NCBI GenBank assembly: GCA_003640385.1
Contig: RCAB01000746.1
Coordinates: 1 to 22,377 of the forward strand
Length of the DNA stretch: 22,377 bases
Direction: 5' to 3'
Origin: Setaria digitata
Lineage: Eukaryota; Nematoda; Chromadorea; Rhabditida; Setariidae
This document shows positions 10,322-17,287 of this stretch, in pieces. Within the stretch, counting starts at the first letter, position 1, and each line of letters starts with the position of its first letter. Below the pieces are notes generated by a model that searched no databases, was not told the DNA's origin, and was given only the letters and a program-made list of their open reading frames with translations. A program made the position numbers and the translations under genes.

Positions 10322-13300
10322 AATGATAATAATTGAACTAACACGGAGGACTTGCACAGGTCATTTTACTGCATAAAGCAATGCCACCTTTACATTTACA
10401 TTGCTCACAACTATTTGTATGCCATTGTTCACCGTCATCATATATTTCACCATTATATGGACATCGTTTACCATTTGCACTAATATTATCATCACCATTT
10501 TCACAGGTAAATTGATCACAACATCGTCCAGGTGTTCCATCACCTGAAAATTTCAATTAGTTACAATTAATTTCGTGAGAAAAAAAAATTTCGGATTATT
10601 TTTAGAATTTCAATTAATTAGAAATGATTGTATGAGGAAAATTAATTATAAACAATTTTCAGAAATTTTTTCAATTAATTGACAAATAATTTCAGCAAAT
10701 ATCAATTAGCTCATTTAAATTAATTGCAATTAATTTTGTACAATACCAACTAAATGCATGAGAGGAATTTCAGCTAATCCTTGGGATTTCAATTAATTGC
10801 AAACGATGTCGTATTAACTAATTCATTTAAATTGTTTGTAATTAATTCTGCAAAATGGTGGTTGAGAAGATATATCAAAATTATAGTGGAATTTTTGAAG
10901 ATAAATAATGAAAAATTAGTGCTATTATTTTGATCTAATTTAATCATATTTATCCATTACAAGAAAAAAAAAATATTTTATTGCAATTTTTTAGAACCAT
11001 CGAAAATATAAATTAATATAATTTTATTGATATAGGTGCATTTTATCAATCCCTTTCATCTTGTCTCAAGTCAATTTTGTTGTCTAAAATCATCTCAAAT
11101 CAATTTTGTTCGTTTAAAGAAATTAGTAATTAATTAATGATAATAATAAATAATAATTATTATTATTATAAAAATAATAATATCACGTGATGATATTTCG
11201 AAAGCAATCAAATGGCCAGCAATGTTTTTTTTTCTGTTGCTGAAATTAACGTCATGAAATAAATAGAAATATGATGAATAGTTAGAAACTGTTGTTAAAA
11301 TACGTGAGCGTTTCACGTGACGTATCCCGTTTGCAGAAATTTTCTCATCAATGTGAATTCTCACATTAAAAGGAGCCAAATTTATTGCTTCATTTTCAAA
11401 ATTTTTTTCTTTTTTTTTTTAAATTTTCATTCTATTTGAAAAAGATACCTTTTTGCAAGATTTTGACCTTTTGACCTTCCGGACAACTTGCTGGCATGCA
11501 AATTGATGCACGACATCGACACCTGCAATAGTTTTGCTATAATTTAAAATCCTAATTAAAATCAAAAAAAAAAGAAAAAGAAAATGAGAGATTTAATTCA
11601 GTTTTATTGCCTTCTTTTCATTTCTTTTCTTTTCTTCCTCCTTTTTTTCAAGCATTTTCTCTTCTTTTTTTTTGTAATATCCTTCAATTAAATGTCACAA
11701 TGCTTGTCTTACTTTTTCATCCATTTATCCTTTTTGTCCTAGGCTTCTTTTTTTTTTTTTGCAATATTTGTTTTAAATTTTCATTTTTACCCTGGGCTTT
11801 TGTTTTGTTTTTTCATTTTAATTATATACACCGATCTTAGGAGAAATTTACTCGGGAATTATGGGACAACATGTTCCAGCTGGTACATAACTAGCCGCTC
11901 GAATACTATCATCAGGGCATTCTTCATCGTCAAAATCCAGAAAATGATGATCACAATGTACATTCTCACATCGCAACTCTGTAAGAAAAAGAAAAAATTA
12001 AAAAAAAAGAGAAAATGGTAAAATTTCAAAATTTGTATTTTCTTTTTCAGAAAAAAAAAAACTATTATTTATAATTTTCTTTTAAAATTAATTAAAAATA
12101 AATTTCTAATTACTCTTTTTTTGATGCATATTTATTGAATAATTAAGCGAATGAACAAACCTGGCTGCTTACATTCAAAAATATCACAACAATGACCGGG
12201 CTCGTTAATACCTTCCTTTACTAAAACTCGTTCAAGACCCTTCTCACATACTGGTACCAATGGGTAACATTTCTGCAAACCAAACATTATCTTTTAGAAA
12301 TTAAAAGAAAACAATTTAAATTTAATAAATTTAACTTCCATAATTTCATCAAAAATTAGAACAGAAATTACTTTTATTGCCTTCTTTTTTTCCCTCACTT
12401 TTTTTCTCAATCCGACAATTTAGTACCATTTGTAAAATTCAAATACTTAAAATGATGATCAATTATTCCTAATCAAAATTGATGTCTTATTAATGCGATA
12501 TATAATTTATGCAACTATATAAATAAATATTAATAATAATAGTAATAACAATAATAATAATAATAATTATTATTATTATTATTATGATAAATTAATATCA
12601 AAAAATTATCAGTGTTATTTAGCAAAATTTGCTCCTACCAATAATTTCTCTATTTCTTTTGAAATGATTTCTTTATTAATTTATTATTTCTATGTTAACT
12701 TGAAAAATTCTCTCTTTTCTATTTGCAAATAAAAAAGAAAACAAACCGATGAAGTTAATTCATTTGAAGTAATCAAATAATAATTAGTGTTATGGGTCAT
12801 TTTCGTCTGTGCTAATTATTGTAAACATTAAATTCAAAGATATATTAATTTATATATTGGGGAAAATTCAACAAAATTTAGCAAAGATTGATAGCAAAAT
12901 GCTAAATTTTTGATGATTGTTTTTTTTTTTTCATTTTTAATTTTTTTAAAACACTTTCAGTTATGTATTAATCTGGCAAATTTTAGGCAAAAATATATTT
13001 ATGCTATTTTCTTTTTCTTGTAAATGTTCATTAAAAAAAAAAAAAAAAAATTAATTTTTTCTTGCCGCTTAAAATTAATACGATTTCTAAGTTACACTAT
13101 AAATATTCTTCAAGGAATTAATTAATTAATTAATCTGCTTGTTGCGAAATTAACCTGTATGTCGCAATGACATTCTCCAGGTGGTGCGCAACATTCTCCA
13201 GGTGGTGGTGGCGGTATTACCAATCGAGAATCCTCGGGGCATTTATGCAAATATACCATCTCACATTTCGCTTTCAAACAATTCTCCGACCACATTTCTG

Positions 13301-14426
13301 TAATGAAGAAAAAAATTAATTAATTAAATTAAATTGTTAAAATTTGTTAAAAATAACACATAAAGTGATAAGGAACGTAATTATATTCCAATTATTAAAA
13401 TTTACTAATATAAGTAAAGTGGTAAGGAAATAATTAATTAAGTTTCAATGTATTAATATTTATTGAAGGAAAAAAGAAGCGATGATAAGGGAGTAGAAAT
13501 TAAAAAGAAGGAAAGAAATCGTAATCTCAGTCGTAATTAGTAAGATAATCTATTGTATAGCAAGATTAAAATTAAAAATAAGTGATAATTAATATGCATA
13601 TGAATATACACCTATACTATAATATGAAATAATAAAAAATTATAATGAAACAAGATAAAGAAATTGCTAAATGACAATTTAATTAATGAAATCAGAGATT
13701 TAGATATTGGAAAAAGTCAATACTTGTTTAGGAATAATTATTATGCGTACGAAATGAACATAAATCAAGAGATGATAATTAAATAATCACATGTCGGCAA
13801 ATAAGTTATTCATTATTGCATTAATAAAAATGGCAATTTTGCTTTCAAAATATAGGAGTAATTCAAAGAACACAGCAATTGCAAAATGTAAATAATATTA
13901 TATTTTAAAAATTAATCGCATTTTTAGCCCATTTTATCCAACTGTATTTTTTTTAAATTTATTACAAAACTCTAAAATAATTGCTGATCACAGATTTAAT
14001 TTTAGCACAGTAATTAACAAATATGATGATAGATTTTGTGTGAAAAAAAACTGGGATTTCGATTAATTTACCAATTAAATTTTTAACATTTTTATTCTTC
14101 AAAAGTCAGTGTGGAAAAAAAAAGAAACTTATTGGGTTTAAAAACCTAATTTTTCTTGCACAATTAAAAATTAATAATTGTAAATTTCCAAACAAAACTT
14201 AGCATTCTTTTTTCATCACATCTCTTTTTTGCCTCGTATATTGTAATCAGTTAGAAAAAAAAAAAAGAAAAAAGAAGAAAAAGAAAGAAGAAAACAAAAT
14301 CATATCATTTTTTTTAAAGCAATTTTAAGAAAAATAGAATGGAACCGCTACAACAGTTACATACCTGTACTTCGTTTACTTAAAAATTAATGTTACCTGT
14401 AATGCAACGGTCAAATTGAGTTTGTC
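1033..14426 (-). CDS. CRIM1: CRIM1-like transmembrane BMP-binding protein (19 exons, 5'-partial)
   Basis: Joined minus-strand exons: 14397-14426, 13155-13297, 12161-12272, 11852-11978, 11449-11522, 10343-10543, 9368-9485, 8809-8915, 7744-7915, 7083-7228, 6282-6442, 5882-5954, 5177-5405, 4647-4784, 4174-4298, 3303-3491, 2470-2687, 1730-1872, 1033-1231. All introns are GT-AG and the total stays in frame for 900 residues plus TGA. Order: two CRIM-type Cys modules (about 7-95 and 95-175), VWC1 (189-244), VWC2 (247-302), antistasin repeats (314-340, 351-379, 382-408), VWC3-6 (431-494, 510-565, 587-650, 660-713), Ser-rich stalk, helix (754-775), tail (776-900). This is the CRIM1 architecture and no other family I know; motifs such as GDGTPG, CPVCDEPT and VDGETW match vertebrate CRIM1 as I recall it. 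The family binds BMP/TGF-beta ligands through its VWC repeats at the cell surface. The signal peptide and IGFBP-like domain are missing, so a start cannot be given. The identification is near certain; individual junctions less so. Confidence 0.92.
1730..1872 (-). CDS. CRIM1: Visible exon 18: cytoplasmic tail, YEEI motif
   Basis: Acceptor ACTTGCAG, donor TCGAA|GTAAGT; phases 0 and 2, which fit the exons on both sides. It encodes residues 788-835: KSPIHYNSSTVLLSATK, STPRLYEEISTRRDS, GQSELLISS. The competing acceptor 12 nt upstream (TTTTAG) would put the exon in another frame and break the join to exon 19. No globular domain is seen. LYEEI has the form of an Src-family SH2 ligand if phosphorylated. 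Confidence 0.82.
2405..2450. repeat. Imperfect AAT microsatellite next to exon 17 donor
   Basis: AAT units with AAC, AATT and GAT interruptions. It ends 18 nt from the donor GT of exon 17 (2468-2469), inside intron 17. Confidence 0.85.
2470..2687 (-). CDS. CRIM1: Visible exon 17: Ser-rich stalk and transmembrane helix
   Basis: Acceptor ACTATAG, donor GAGAAG|GTTTGT; phases 1 and 0. It encodes residues 715-787: VEWRSFGEGKLQTILLDG, a Ser/Thr stalk (SSSSSSTSLSSSTS), then a hydrophobic span MLYGLCLTGFILIAV continuing VIVFILIYK (754-775) followed by basic KLIKQSK. Basic residues after the helix put the C-terminus in the cytosol. The VWC6-to-helix spacer (about 40 residues) is much shorter than in vertebrate CRIM1. 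An AAT array lies just past the donor. Confidence 0.94.
2938..2952. repeat. Short AC microsatellite
   Basis: About seven AC units in intron 16, followed by a TATA-rich stretch. Confidence 0.8.
3303..3491 (-). CDS. CRIM1: Visible exon 16: complete VWC6
   Basis: Acceptor ATTTTTGCAG, donor AAAG|GTTGAT; phases 1 and 1, 189 nt. It encodes residues 652-715, a whole VWC domain: AVCNYRGSAYSVNEEW, PCRNCSCQPGGGTIC, EQQCATCNEPI, IPGYCCPICK. The vertebrate CPPLPC segment is reduced to CATC. NCS is a possible N-glycosylation site. Being symmetric, the exon could be skipped without a frameshift. Intron 16 (615 bp) holds a short CA repeat. Confidence 0.95.
4174..4298 (-). CDS. CRIM1: Visible exon 15: end of VWC5
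   Basis: Acceptor TTAAATAG, donor TTCAG|GTATTA; phases 2 and 1. It encodes residues 610-652: CVITAGDEEAKIECFKEQC, LTECRGIPLTIKGRCCPVCS. Joined to exon 14 it gives CTSCKC. The loop after CxC is longer than in vertebrate VWC5 by an acidic AGDEEAK segment. The plus-strand frame over this span is a shadow. Intron 14 is 348 bp of A/T-rich DNA. Confidence 0.93.
4647..4784 (-). CDS. CRIM1: Visible exon 14: first part of VWC5
   Basis: Acceptor has a long poly-T then AAG; donor TGCAA|GTAACT; phases 2 and 2. It encodes residues 564-610: CPEENELTTGQEM closes CCPKC of VWC4 and forms the linker. IVCTDNNYVVHVAGSSW and RTDECTSC open VWC5. SSWRTDECTSC matches ESWKPDVCTSC of vertebrate VWC5. It is the only exon with both phases 2, so skipping keeps the frame but removes half of VWC5. 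Confidence 0.93.
5177..5405 (-). CDS. CRIM1: Visible exon 13: end of VWC3 and complete VWC4
   Basis: Acceptor CTTAAAG, donor CCAAA|GTATGA; phases 1 and 2. It encodes residues 488-564: SCCASC closes VWC3. A linker LKPSMELSKHEH follows, then VWC4: VCQSAGRLFVDGETW, PCTSCTCRVGNVLC, VVECPPIAC, NQCCPK. VEGETW/VDGETW, CTxCTC and ECPPxxC align closely with vertebrate VWC4. VWC4 lies almost whole in one exon. The plus-strand frame over 5157-5411 is antisense shadow. Confidence 0.95.
5882..5954 (-). CDS. CRIM1: Visible exon 12: middle of VWC3
   Basis: Acceptor after CTTTTTTAAG, donor GATG|GTATGT; phases 0 and 1. It encodes residues 464-488: EFCSLISCPERNESC, then PIEHWKKKD with the final Asp shared with exon 13. 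FCSLISCP matches the CALITCP segment of vertebrate VWC3. NES is a possible N-glycosylation site. The KKK stretch comes from a 9-A run at the exon end, so slippage or an indel error there would shift the frame. Confidence 0.9.
6282..6442 (-). CDS. CRIM1: Visible exon 11: linker and first part of VWC3
   Basis: Acceptor TTTTCAG, donor AAACAT|GTTTGT; phases 1 and 0. It encodes residues 410-463: a linker MSRIDAKLLSLKKEPSG, then WDKCYSFSAQTGKLYER, GEWWNDGCRHCFCEQKH. The W.DGCR.C.C pattern matches CRIM1 VWC3 (WHDGCRECYC). A 640-bp A/T-rich intron precedes it and holds no credible exon. The VWC has lost the usual Gly after CxC: it reads CFCEQKH. Confidence 0.93.
7083..7228 (-). CDS. CRIM1: Visible exon 10: antistasin-like repeats 2 and 3
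   Basis: Acceptor TTTGTAG, donor CGAG|GTATTT; phases 2 and 1. It encodes residues 361-410: CAHGYLRDAKSCAVCKC ends repeat 2 (351-379). CPPLHQCYKHC and YGFESNNYGCPVCKCR form repeat 3 (382-408). Repeat 3 resembles the last antistasin repeat of vertebrate CRIM1 (CPELxC...CLICKC). The next residues enter VWC3, so only three repeats are encoded here against four in vertebrates. Confidence 0.93.
7744..7915 (-). CDS. CRIM1: Visible exon 9: antistasin-like repeat 1 and start of repeat 2
   Basis: Poly-T tract then TTTAG; donor GATAA|GTAAGT; phases 1 and 2. It encodes residues 304-361: PTVIVNPAIC, CPSLEHCPLRCENG, LLRDTNGCFQCKC (repeat 1, 314-340), then NCRDLSDANCD, the start of repeat 2. The CxxxC.NG..RD..GC..C.C pattern is the antistasin-like fold found in CRIM1. 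In this family it is not evidence of protease inhibition or of a venom gene. Intron 9 (515 bp) follows. Confidence 0.93.
7916..8808 (-). other. Intron 8 with degenerate AAATTATTTGAT-type repeats
   Basis: 893-bp GT-AG intron between exons 8 and 9. From about 8150 to 8535 it holds diverged copies of a motif like AAATTATTTGAT on both strands. Read on the minus strand, 8534-8430 gives three periodic copies of LFDNL/ILDNL. Two reading frames, 8222-8467 plus and 8316-8534 minus, overlap here; I take neither as a gene. A slightly G+C-richer patch lies at 8615-8660. Confidence 0.6.
8809..8915 (-). CDS. CRIM1: Visible exon 8: end of VWC2
   Basis: Acceptor AATTTTAG, donor GATG|GTTTGC; phases 2 and 1. 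It encodes residues 268-304: CSCGPDGVHYCQKHMC, VECDNPRKIPGQCCPVCD. Joined with exon 7 it rebuilds DDCTTCSCGPDG, the VWC core. The shared Glu codon with exon 9 rebuilds CPVCDEPTV, matching the VWC2-antistasin boundary of CRIM1. The frame continuing to TAA past the donor is read-through. Confidence 0.94.
9368..9485 (-). CDS. CRIM1: Visible exon 7: end of VWC1 and start of VWC2
   Basis: Acceptor with a poly-T tract then CAG; donor ACAAC|GTTAGA; phases 1 and 2. It encodes residues 229-268: HCTWVAIPENECCPVC closes VWC1 (residues 189-244). LGCQADGEKHKRNETW and QKDDCTT open VWC2. RNETW holds a possible N-glycosylation site. The exon starts and ends inside domains, so its loss would join VWC1 to VWC2 out of register. 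It lies between introns of 857 and 452 bp. Confidence 0.93.
10237..10333. repeat. AAT microsatellite next to exon 6 donor
   Basis: About 97 bp of AAT units with AAC and GAT interruptions, ending 8 nt from the exon 6 donor (GT at 10342-10341). It is the longest trinucleotide array in the window and lies in intron 6. Confidence 0.92.
10343..10543 (-). CDS. CRIM1: Visible exon 6: end of CRIM module 2 and first part of VWC1
   Basis: Acceptor TTTTCAG, donor CCGT|GTTAGT; both phases 1. It encodes residues 162-229: DGTPGRCCDQFTCENG, a Gly/Asn/Asp linker, then CPYNGEIYDDGEQW, SCEQCKCKGGIALC and KMTCASPP. The C...W...CxxCxCxxG...C pattern is the first half of a von Willebrand factor type C domain. 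A reading frame continuing to TAG at 10338 is intron read-through. A 97-bp AAT microsatellite ends 8 nt beyond the donor. Confidence 0.95.
11140..11170. repeat. AAT/ATT palindromic microsatellite in intron 5
   Basis: AAT units run directly into ATT units, so one strand can fold back on itself. Imperfect, about 30 bp. Confidence 0.75.
11182..11324. promoter_or_regulatory. Candidate regulatory cluster: two TCACGTGA E-boxes and CRE-like sites
   Basis: The palindrome ATCACGTGAT lies at 11182-11191 and TCACGTGA at 11313-11320; the latter overlaps TGACGTA (11318-11324). TAACGTCA (11248-11255) and TACGTGAG (11301-11308) lie between. ACGT-core sites are rare in the rest of this A/T-rich DNA, and five within about 145 bp is notable. 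Binding by bHLH or bZIP factors is inference only. Confidence 0.35.
11449..11522 (-). CDS. CRIM1: Visible exon 5: CRIM Cys module 2, middle
   Basis: Acceptor TATTGCAG, donor AAAAAG|GTATCT; phases 2 and 1. It encodes residues 137-162: CRCRASICMPASC, then PEGQKVKILQK, with a Gly codon shared with exon 6 that rebuilds GDGTPG. That junction matches a strongly conserved CRIM1 motif and confirms the 5/6 splice. Intron 5 (10544-11448) separates the two exons and contains an unusual non-repetitive island. Confidence 0.9.
11852..11978 (-). CDS. CRIM1: Visible exon 4: CRIM Cys module 2, first half
   Basis: Acceptor TCTTACAG, donor CCCGA|GTAAAT; phases 1 and 2. It encodes residues 95-137: LRCENVHCDHHF, an acidic DFDDEE stretch, CPDDSI, then VPAGTCCPIIP. 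It repeats the CxxxC, CPxDS, PxGxCCP order of exon 2, so it is the second copy of the CRIM-type module. The overlapping plus-strand frame is antisense only. Confidence 0.9.
12161..12272 (-). CDS. CRIM1: Visible exon 3: end of CRIM Cys module 1 (CCDIFEC)
   Basis: Acceptor TTTGCAG, donor CCAG|GTTTGT; phases 0 and 1. It encodes residues 58-95: KCYPLVPVCEKG, then NEPGHCCDIFECKQP. The PGxCCDxFEC signature is repeated in exon 6, where the paralogous module ends GTPGRCCDQFTC. The next intron is the shortest of the set at 182 bp. Confidence 0.92.
12531..12585. repeat. AAT-to-ATT palindromic microsatellite in intron 2
   Basis: AAT units (with AGT and AAC interruptions) switch to ATT units near 12566, forming a near-perfect self-complementary stretch of about 35 bp that could extrude a hairpin. 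Confidence 0.85.
13155..13297 (-). CDS. CRIM1: Visible exon 2: CRIM Cys module 1 (CPEDS, PGECC)
   Basis: Acceptor ATTACAG and donor CAG|GTTAAT; entry phase 1, exit phase 0. It encodes residues 10-57: MWSENCLKAKC, then HKCPEDSRL, a run of five prolines, GECCAPPGECHCDIQ. The order CxxxC, CPxDS, PPGECC, CxC is that of the CRIM1 region between the IGFBP-like domain and VWC1. The PPPPP run is a local expansion. An 882-bp intron follows; it contains an AAT/ATT palindromic microsatellite. Confidence 0.9.
13298..14396 (-). other. Intron 1 (visible), 1.1 kb, low complexity
   Basis: A/T-rich DNA between the microexon and exon 2. No Cys-rich or otherwise credible exon is visible on either strand. A second possible 14-nt microexon (14365-14378, AG and GTATGT flanks) lies just past the exon 1 donor; it was set aside. 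Confidence 0.6.
14397..14426 (-). CDS. CRIM1: Visible exon 1: 30-nt microexon, CRIM Cys module 1 start
   Basis: The reverse strand reads ATTTAG, then 30 nt, then ACAG|GTAACA. It encodes QTQFDRCIT and gives one base to a split Glu codon completed by exon 2. Entry is phase 1 and exit phase 1, which fits exon 2. Vertebrate CRIM1 has a matching stretch with a single Cys just before the CxxxC of the next segment; here the Cys-to-Cys gap is about five residues shorter. The short length makes it less certain than the other exons. The following intron (13298-14396, about 1.1 kb) is low complexity. Confidence 0.55.
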
Positions 14427-15655
14427 CTAAATTAAAAGTAATTTATTTTTTGAAATAGATCACATTAAAATACTTCGAAGTGTTAATGGCAATTTAATTA
14501 ATCAAAATCTTATCAAACTTTTACCAATTTTTCATCCAAAATCTATTTGCACTAATAATTGCTCTCATTAAGAGCTAATAATTGCCACTTAAAAGGCATT
14601 AGAAATTTACCGCTTCATATTTGGTACTCAATATGATTATAAAAAATTTCAGACAATCCATAAGATATAACTTTTGCAGAAAATTCCTTCAGTAACTTTA
14701 AAAATAATACTATCTTATTAATTACAGCAATTATGTTCTTCTATTCAATTATATTCTATCATTACTTATTAATTATTTTTTGATTTGTAATTATTTGAAA
14801 AGAAAAGGCGAAAAAAAAAGTAAGAAGAGTTTAAAAATGATAGAAAAACAAAATTTGCTTAACCCTTAGCAAAATAATTTATTATGTTATCACCAGTGAT
14901 TATTATGAAATAGGTTAAAAAAAAAAAAAAAAACTTCACAAAATTGTATAGCACTGAAAAGCTTTACAAATTAACTGAAAAAAGAAAAAGTGATTTTCAA
15001 TATTACATTAAATATTAAAAAAAAAAAAAGAATGGTGTTGAAAATTTAAACATTAAATATTTTAAAAAGAAAAAAATCTCTGAAGTTATTCTGTTTAGAA
15101 ATTAATGCGTAAAAGATTTCAAAATTTCAATTTTCTATGAAATTAGTCACAGTCAATTCATCAATTTCAGTGCTCATCTTTATTTACTTTATTTTTTCTT
15201 TCTTTATTTATTTTTTTTTTAAGGATATATTTTTCTCTCGTTTTTTCTTTTTTTTTTTTTTTTTTTGAAACATTAAAAGAAAAATATTTGAACAAACAGT
15301 GTGTTAAGAAAGAGAATGCCAGCTGAAGCAAGAATTTAAGTGAATTGTATTGGAGTTTTTAAATAATATGAAACATACTTAATTAAAAAATTAATTAAAC
15401 AAATTGAAAACAGACCAATTCAGTCCTTTGCACCTGTCAAATTAAATAAAATAGGCTAGAAATGTCAATTAGTTAGCCTGTTTGACATACTGAAAGGAAA
15501 GAAAAGTGTTTTATATATATTTAAGACAAAAGCAAAAGTCTTCTTTTCTTTTTTTTTCATACTAATTTTGAATTCATCATTATTGAAAACGATTGCACAG
15601 GTAATTTTTCAATGAAAAAATTTAAAAAAACTGAACACACATAAAAAAAAAAAAA

Positions 15656-15783
15656 TTGCTGAGGAAAAAAAAAACAGCCGAATTTAATCTCTAATTTCTA
15701 AATTTAAATAATTAAATTGNTTGCTGAGGAAAAAAAAACAGCCGAATTTAATCTCTAATTTCTAAATTTAAATAATTAAATTG
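15656..15783. repeat. 64-bp direct duplication flanking a single N (assembly seam)
   Basis: 15656-15719 is repeated at 15721-15783; the copies differ by one A in a homopolymer (10 versus 9). The only N of the window (15720) sits exactly between them. This is the pattern left when two contig ends that overlap are placed side by side with a gap symbol, so it is most likely artefact. Confidence 0.9.
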
Positions 15784-15976
15784 GAAAAATCAATTTTCAA
15801 ACTGTAAAATGGAAGGAAGAAATAATGATTAGAAACTATAATTGTTGGTATGACAACAGGACAAAATATTGATATATTTATATATAATTTTTTGTAATTA
15901 TCAAACTGCTCCCATTAATTATTTTAAAAAGGAAAATTTCTCTATCTTTTGTTTCTTCTTACTATGAGGGAAAGGG

Positions 15977-16000
15977 GAGAGAGAGAGAGAGAGAGAGAGA
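15977..16000. repeat. GA microsatellite, 12 units
   Basis: Perfect GA repeat inside a purine tract (about 15967-16016). A GAGA-type tract can be bound by GAGA factor in insects; nothing else supports a regulatory role here. Confidence 0.9.
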
Positions 16001-16534
16001 GGGAGAAAGAGAAAAGCAAAAATGTACATTGTAAAGTATGAAGAAACATAATATGTGCATAAGTGATAAGTAATATCTTTATCATTTACTGATTAGGAAT
16101 CAAATTAAGAAATAAAAAAAAAACCACTGCATAAAACCATATCTTTTGATGTATTATTATTTATTTTATTTTATTTTTACAATATTTTTATGCATATTTT
16201 AGAATGCTAAAATTCACATTTAACAAAAGCACGGAAAATCGTGATTTTATTGTCGGATATGAAAAAAAAAAAATTAATAATAATAATTGCTCATAATATT
16301 AATTACACTTAATGTGCTTCTAAATGAACCATTTCAACTTACTTATAAATAGCTTACTAATTATTATTATCTACTATTGTCCAAAATAATTATTCTAATT
16401 GTGATGAATTATAATTACAGGTGAATTGCAAGCATATTTTGAAATAAAAAAATTGCATTTAATAAAATGATGAAAAATCAGAATATTATTCATTAAATAA
16501 TTCCAATTTTCATTATATTTACTTTATTTTTTTC

Positions 16535-16557
16535 TTTCTTCTTCTTCTTCTTCTTCT
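16535..16557. repeat. TTC microsatellite
   Basis: About seven TTC units within a pyrimidine tract of the long 5' noncoding stretch. Confidence 0.85.
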
Positions 16558-17225
16558 TTTCTTTTTTTTTTAACATGAAAAATGGGAAAAGCAAAAAGAA
16601 CAAAAAAAAACGAAGTGGTAAAGTTAAACGATAAGCAAATAAAAAGATTTGTTTACGAATTGGAAGAAGAGGAGAGAAAAGTTAAAAAAAAAAAAAAAAA
16701 AGAAAAAAAAAGTTTTACCTACTTTCTAGCTACTGTTTAAACAAATTTTTCAATACAGATGGTAAAATTGGAAAAAAATTCAGGTAAATTTTTATTAAGA
16801 AAAAAAAGAAAAGAGAAATTAGAAAACAATCAATGTTACTATTTGTTAACACTAGCAAAACATGAAAATGACAAAAAAAAAAAGAAAAAATAATACTAAA
16901 AGAAATTTATTAATTTAATTTAATGCATTTCTAATTATGAATAAAACTACTTCATGTAATCTCCACAATTATACATTTGCAATACACAATTTTTCATTTT
17001 TTTTTTCTGCATAAATTTTTATTACATTACATTTTAATTAATTAATTATATGTTTGAAAATTTTTGACCTTCCAACTTTCAAATATGCTTTATAATTAAT
17101 TAATACAGTAAATGTAATTACACCTTTCATATGCATCTATAATTAATTATATGTTTTATTCACTTTGCTTAACATATTATTTCAGGAAAAAAAAAAAGAG
17201 GAATTATTTCAAAAAAAAATGTATC

Positions 17226-17230
<5 letters not shown>

Positions 17231-17269
<39 letters not shown>

Positions 17270-17287
17270 TGTGTGTGTGTGTGTGTG
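17231..17287. repeat. GT microsatellite, about 28 units
   Basis: GT units with a single GTAT interruption at 17261-17264. It is the longest dinucleotide array in the window and lies about 60 bp from a less A/T-rich island. Confidence 0.95.

Larger units (their letters stand above)
10544..11448 (-). other. Intron 5: degenerate tandem repeats plus a complex island
   Basis: 905-bp GT-AG intron. About 10600-10860 carries degenerate, spaced copies built on TTTCAATTAATTG and CATTTAAATT...TTGTAATTAATT. A short direct repeat (TCTCAAxTCAATTTTGTT) occurs at 11064-11081 and 11093-11110. From about 11180 to 11390 the DNA is less A/T-rich and not repetitive, with E-box palindromes and an open minus-strand frame. 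Exons 5 and 6 join perfectly without it, so it is not a constitutive exon. Confidence 0.65.

Noticed and set aside
14365..14378. Alternative 14-nt microexon with AG and GTATGT flanks
   Set aside because: It adds no conserved Cys, and including it with exon 1 breaks the frame into exon 2. The 30-nt exon fits better.
1033..14426. Chordin, kielin/chordin-like or another VWC protein
   Set aside because: Those lack antistasin repeats between VWC2 and VWC3 together with a transmembrane helix; the motif order is specific to CRIM1.
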